Source of the DNA: Arthrobacter sp. YD4
Lineage (GTDB): Bacteria; Actinomycetota; Actinomycetes; Actinomycetales; Micrococcaceae
Direction of reading: 5' to 3'
DNA: 64,000 nt
NCBI RefSeq assembly: GCF_030410515.1
Contig: NZ_JAUHHD010000005.1
Location: forward strand, 304,535-368,534
Shown: one piece after another, positions 62,705 to 64,000 of the stretch
Layout of the letters: every line of letters begins with the position of its first letter
Numbering within the stretch: the stretch's first letter is position 1
Made by a program: the position numbers and the translations under genes
The notes under the pieces: generated by a model
The model's database searches: none
What the model was told of the DNA's origin: nothing
Seen by the model: the letters and a program-made list of their open reading frames with translations, nothing else

Positions 62705-62780
62705 GGTACCCCAGGTGGGACTCGAACCCACAACACGCGGATTTTAAGTCCGATGCCTCTGCCAATTGGGCTACTGGGGC
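62705..62780 (-). tRNA. tRNA-Leu, anticodon UAA, short variable loop
   Basis: The minus strand folds into a full cloverleaf: 7-bp acceptor stem with a terminal G-U, D-arm, anticodon loop CTTAAAA (anticodon UAA, reading UUA), T-arm GTGGG-TTCGAGT-CCCAC, discriminator A. The body to the discriminator is 74 nt (62707-62780), and the third base of the CCA is not encoded. The variable loop is only 5 nt (GTGTT), whereas tRNA-Leu normally has a long variable arm. The outermost anticodon-stem pair is mismatched (T-C). Confidence 0.85.
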
Positions 62781-62809
62781 GCCGGACAATCGTATCGCGC
62801 CGGCACCCC

Positions 62810-63787
62810 TCAGCCGTGGCCGCCGGCGGCGTCGAAGGGCGCCGCGTACCGGAAGGTGCCGTTCACTCCCCCGGGCCAGAGCGCCAGCGGCAGCAGCTGG
62901 AAGTACTCGCCCCAGGCCGGGTCCGGCGCCTGCACGCCGAGGGAGGTGGAGGGAACGAAGCCGAACCGGGCGTAGTACCCGGGGCTGCCGAGGAGGGCGA
63001 TGCCCCGCTCCCCCGCGGCGTTGGCCCGGCTGATGGTCTCTTTCATCAGGGCCGAGCCGATGCCGTGCCGCTGCAGCCGCGGCGTCACCCCCAGCGGGCC
63101 TAGCCCCAGCAGCTCCAGCTCCCCCACCCGGCCGCGGGTGCTGATCACGTGGCCCACGATCTCGCCGTCGAGCTCGGCGACAACGCTGAACGCCGGAAGG
63201 TACTCCGCGCACTCGAAGAGGGCCGCCAGCAGCCCCACCTCCTCGGGTTCGCCCTCGACCGGCTCCCCGGTGACCGGCGAGATCGCGAACGCCGCGCGGG
63301 TCAGCTCGAGCAGGGCCGGGCGGTCCCCCGGCTGCTCGTCGCGCAGCACCAGCCGCGGTTCCGGGGCCGGGGTGCCGCCGCTGGCGGACCGGCTGGCGGC
63401 GGACAGTTCGTGGAGCACCTCGAGGGCACGTTCGGCGTCGGGGACCGGGACGAGCAGGTGGTCGTGGTGGAAACCGGCCAGGACTTTGACGCCGATCTTC
63501 GCCTCGGCCAGGGCGGCACTGATGGCGGCGGTCAGCCCGGCGGCCCCGTCCGCGGATGGGGTCTGGGCGGTGATCCAGGCCGCCGCATGGTCATGGGGCA
63601 GGTCCTGGGCGTCGGCGTCTGCGCGGGGCAGCACCACGGTGAGCCCGTCGGCCTCGCGGACGGCGGCGGCGATGTGGCCGCTCAGCGGCCTGCCCTCGGG
63701 CCAGCGGACGTAGACATACTCGCCTTCGCGGACCGCCGGATGCATCGAGGCGAGCAGGGTATGCAAGTCTTTCTCGGCCGGGGTCAT
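62810..63787 (-). CDS. ACT_3-like domain fused to GNAT acetyltransferase
   Basis: 325 residues. The N-terminal ~135 residues (VYVRWPEGRPLSGHIAAAVREADGLTVVLP; AGFHHDHLLVPV near 105) resemble the ACT_3 family (PF10000). The C-terminal ~175 residues are a GNAT domain of the YhbS type (GHVISTRGRV; LGPLGVTPRLQRHGIGSALM, the acetyl-CoA site; GSPGYYARFGFVP). An amino-acid-sensing role for the ACT part is inference. It lies 30 nt upstream of the tRNA gene. Confidence 0.85.
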   Translation of the reverse strand: MTPAEKDLHTLLASMHPAVREGEYVYVRWPEGRPLSGHIAAAVREADGLTVVLPRADADAQDLPHDHAAAWITAQTPSADGAAGLTAAISAALAEAKIGVKVLAGFHHDHLLVPVPDAERALEVLHELSAASRSASGGTPAPEPRLVLRDEQPGDRPALLELTRAAFAISPVTGEPVEGEPEEVGLLAALFECAEYLPAFSVVAELDGEIVGHVISTRGRVGELELLGLGPLGVTPRLQRHGIGSALMKETISRANAAGERGIALLGSPGYYARFGFVPSTSLGVQAPDPAWGEYFQLLPLALWPGGVNGTFRYAAPFDAAGGHG

Positions 63788-63890
63788 GGCCCCAGTCTAG
63801 GCACGCTACCAGGACCCGGGGCCAGGAGTGCGTCCGCCACAAGCGGTACAACGACGACGGCGGCCGCTCCCCTGCGTGGGCGGCTTCTAG

Positions 63891-63930
63891 CGGTCGTTGC
63901 AACACCCGTTATTGGGAGTTGCAACGACCG
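63891..63930. repeat. Perfect 13-bp stem-loop with inner stem
   Basis: CGGTCGTTGCAAC (63891-63903) and its inverse (63918-63930) enclose CCC/GGG (63905-63907 and 63914-63916). An alternative pairing joins CAACGAC near 63849 with the left arm. The stretch 63788-64000 shows no convincing gene. Confidence 0.6.
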
Positions 63931-64000
63931 TGTCGCGTTTAAGTGGTGAATCGAAGTGCCATCGGAGGTACTCGGATCAGGAGAAAGCAGCATTTTTTGT

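Noticed and set aside
63784..63993. Small gene at the right window edge
   Set aside because: The frame overlaps the hairpin region, has no ribosome-binding site and no recognisable domain.

Overview
The window is high-GC actinobacterial chromosome, most likely from the Arthrobacter/Pseudarthrobacter group (Micrococcaceae). The evidence is the strong GC bias, frequent GTG starts, a WhiB regulator, mycothiol conjugate amidase (mca), Trm112/DUF3499/DUF5719 genes, an actinobacterial protein O-mannosyltransferase, and gene order shared with other Actinobacteria. I see no prophage, transposase, CRISPR array, rRNA or toxin-antitoxin pair. It reads as core genome, with most of the oddities in intergenic DNA.

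Layout. 1-1.7 kb: the 5' part of an rpfB-like resuscitation-promoting factor gene and tatD. 1.8-6.9 kb: a moxR - DUF58 - transglutaminase operon. 6.9-14.6 kb: succinate-semialdehyde dehydrogenase, rsmI, protein mannosyltransferase, a fadD15-like acyl-CoA ligase and a TIGR01906 membrane protein. 14.8-17.2 kb: two tandem paralogous L,D-transpeptidases. 17.4-27.4 kb: ahcY, Trm112-like, DUF3499, a metallopeptidase-fold protein, DUF5719, a very large membrane glycosyltransferase, whiB2-like and TIGR03089. 27.4-33.8 kb: gtrA, then a tight purK-purE-LCP-manA-femX operon. 33.9-39 kb: galE, glpX, DUF4245, beta-carbonic anhydrase and fumC. 39-45.6 kb: Nudix, an orphan prepilin peptidase, GNAT, a repeat-rich intergenic region, phoH, uppS, hemolysin III and a HAD phosphatase. 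45.6-50.5 kb: DUF255/thioredoxin protein, a small membrane protein, mca, DUF4307 and greA. 50.5-55.9 kb: rhomboid protease, ilvA, AI-2E-type transporter, aldose epimerase and a Bax-inhibitor-like protein. 56.3-62.4 kb: a branched-chain amino-acid-type ABC transporter (livHMGF), with its binding protein convergent to it. 62.7-63.8 kb: tRNA-Leu and an ACT/GNAT fusion.

How it works together. Many genes serve the cell envelope: Rpf, the two Ldts, LCP ligase, FemX, GT2/DUF5719, PMT, UppS, GalE and ManA. Central metabolism is represented by fumC, glpX, carbonic anhydrase and purEK. The stretch glpX-DUF4245-fumC-phoH-uppS-hlyIII-DUF255-mca-DUF4307-greA matches the order I recall from mycobacteria (Rv1080c-Rv1100), so it is an old conserved block.

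The observations most worth a second look are: a ~300-bp element bounded by 49-bp inverted repeats that abuts three 41-bp tandem repeats ending in a terminator (41.0-41.4 kb); a terminator-like hairpin and phased GTTTGACC repeats in the greA leader; matched CRP/GlxR-type palindromes in front of both halves of the liv system; a LivH permease with a fused secreted beta-sandwich-like domain; a tRNA-Leu(UAA) with a short variable loop; and a metallopeptidase-fold protein whose HExxH site is degenerate. I did not find a convincing wholly new multigene system.
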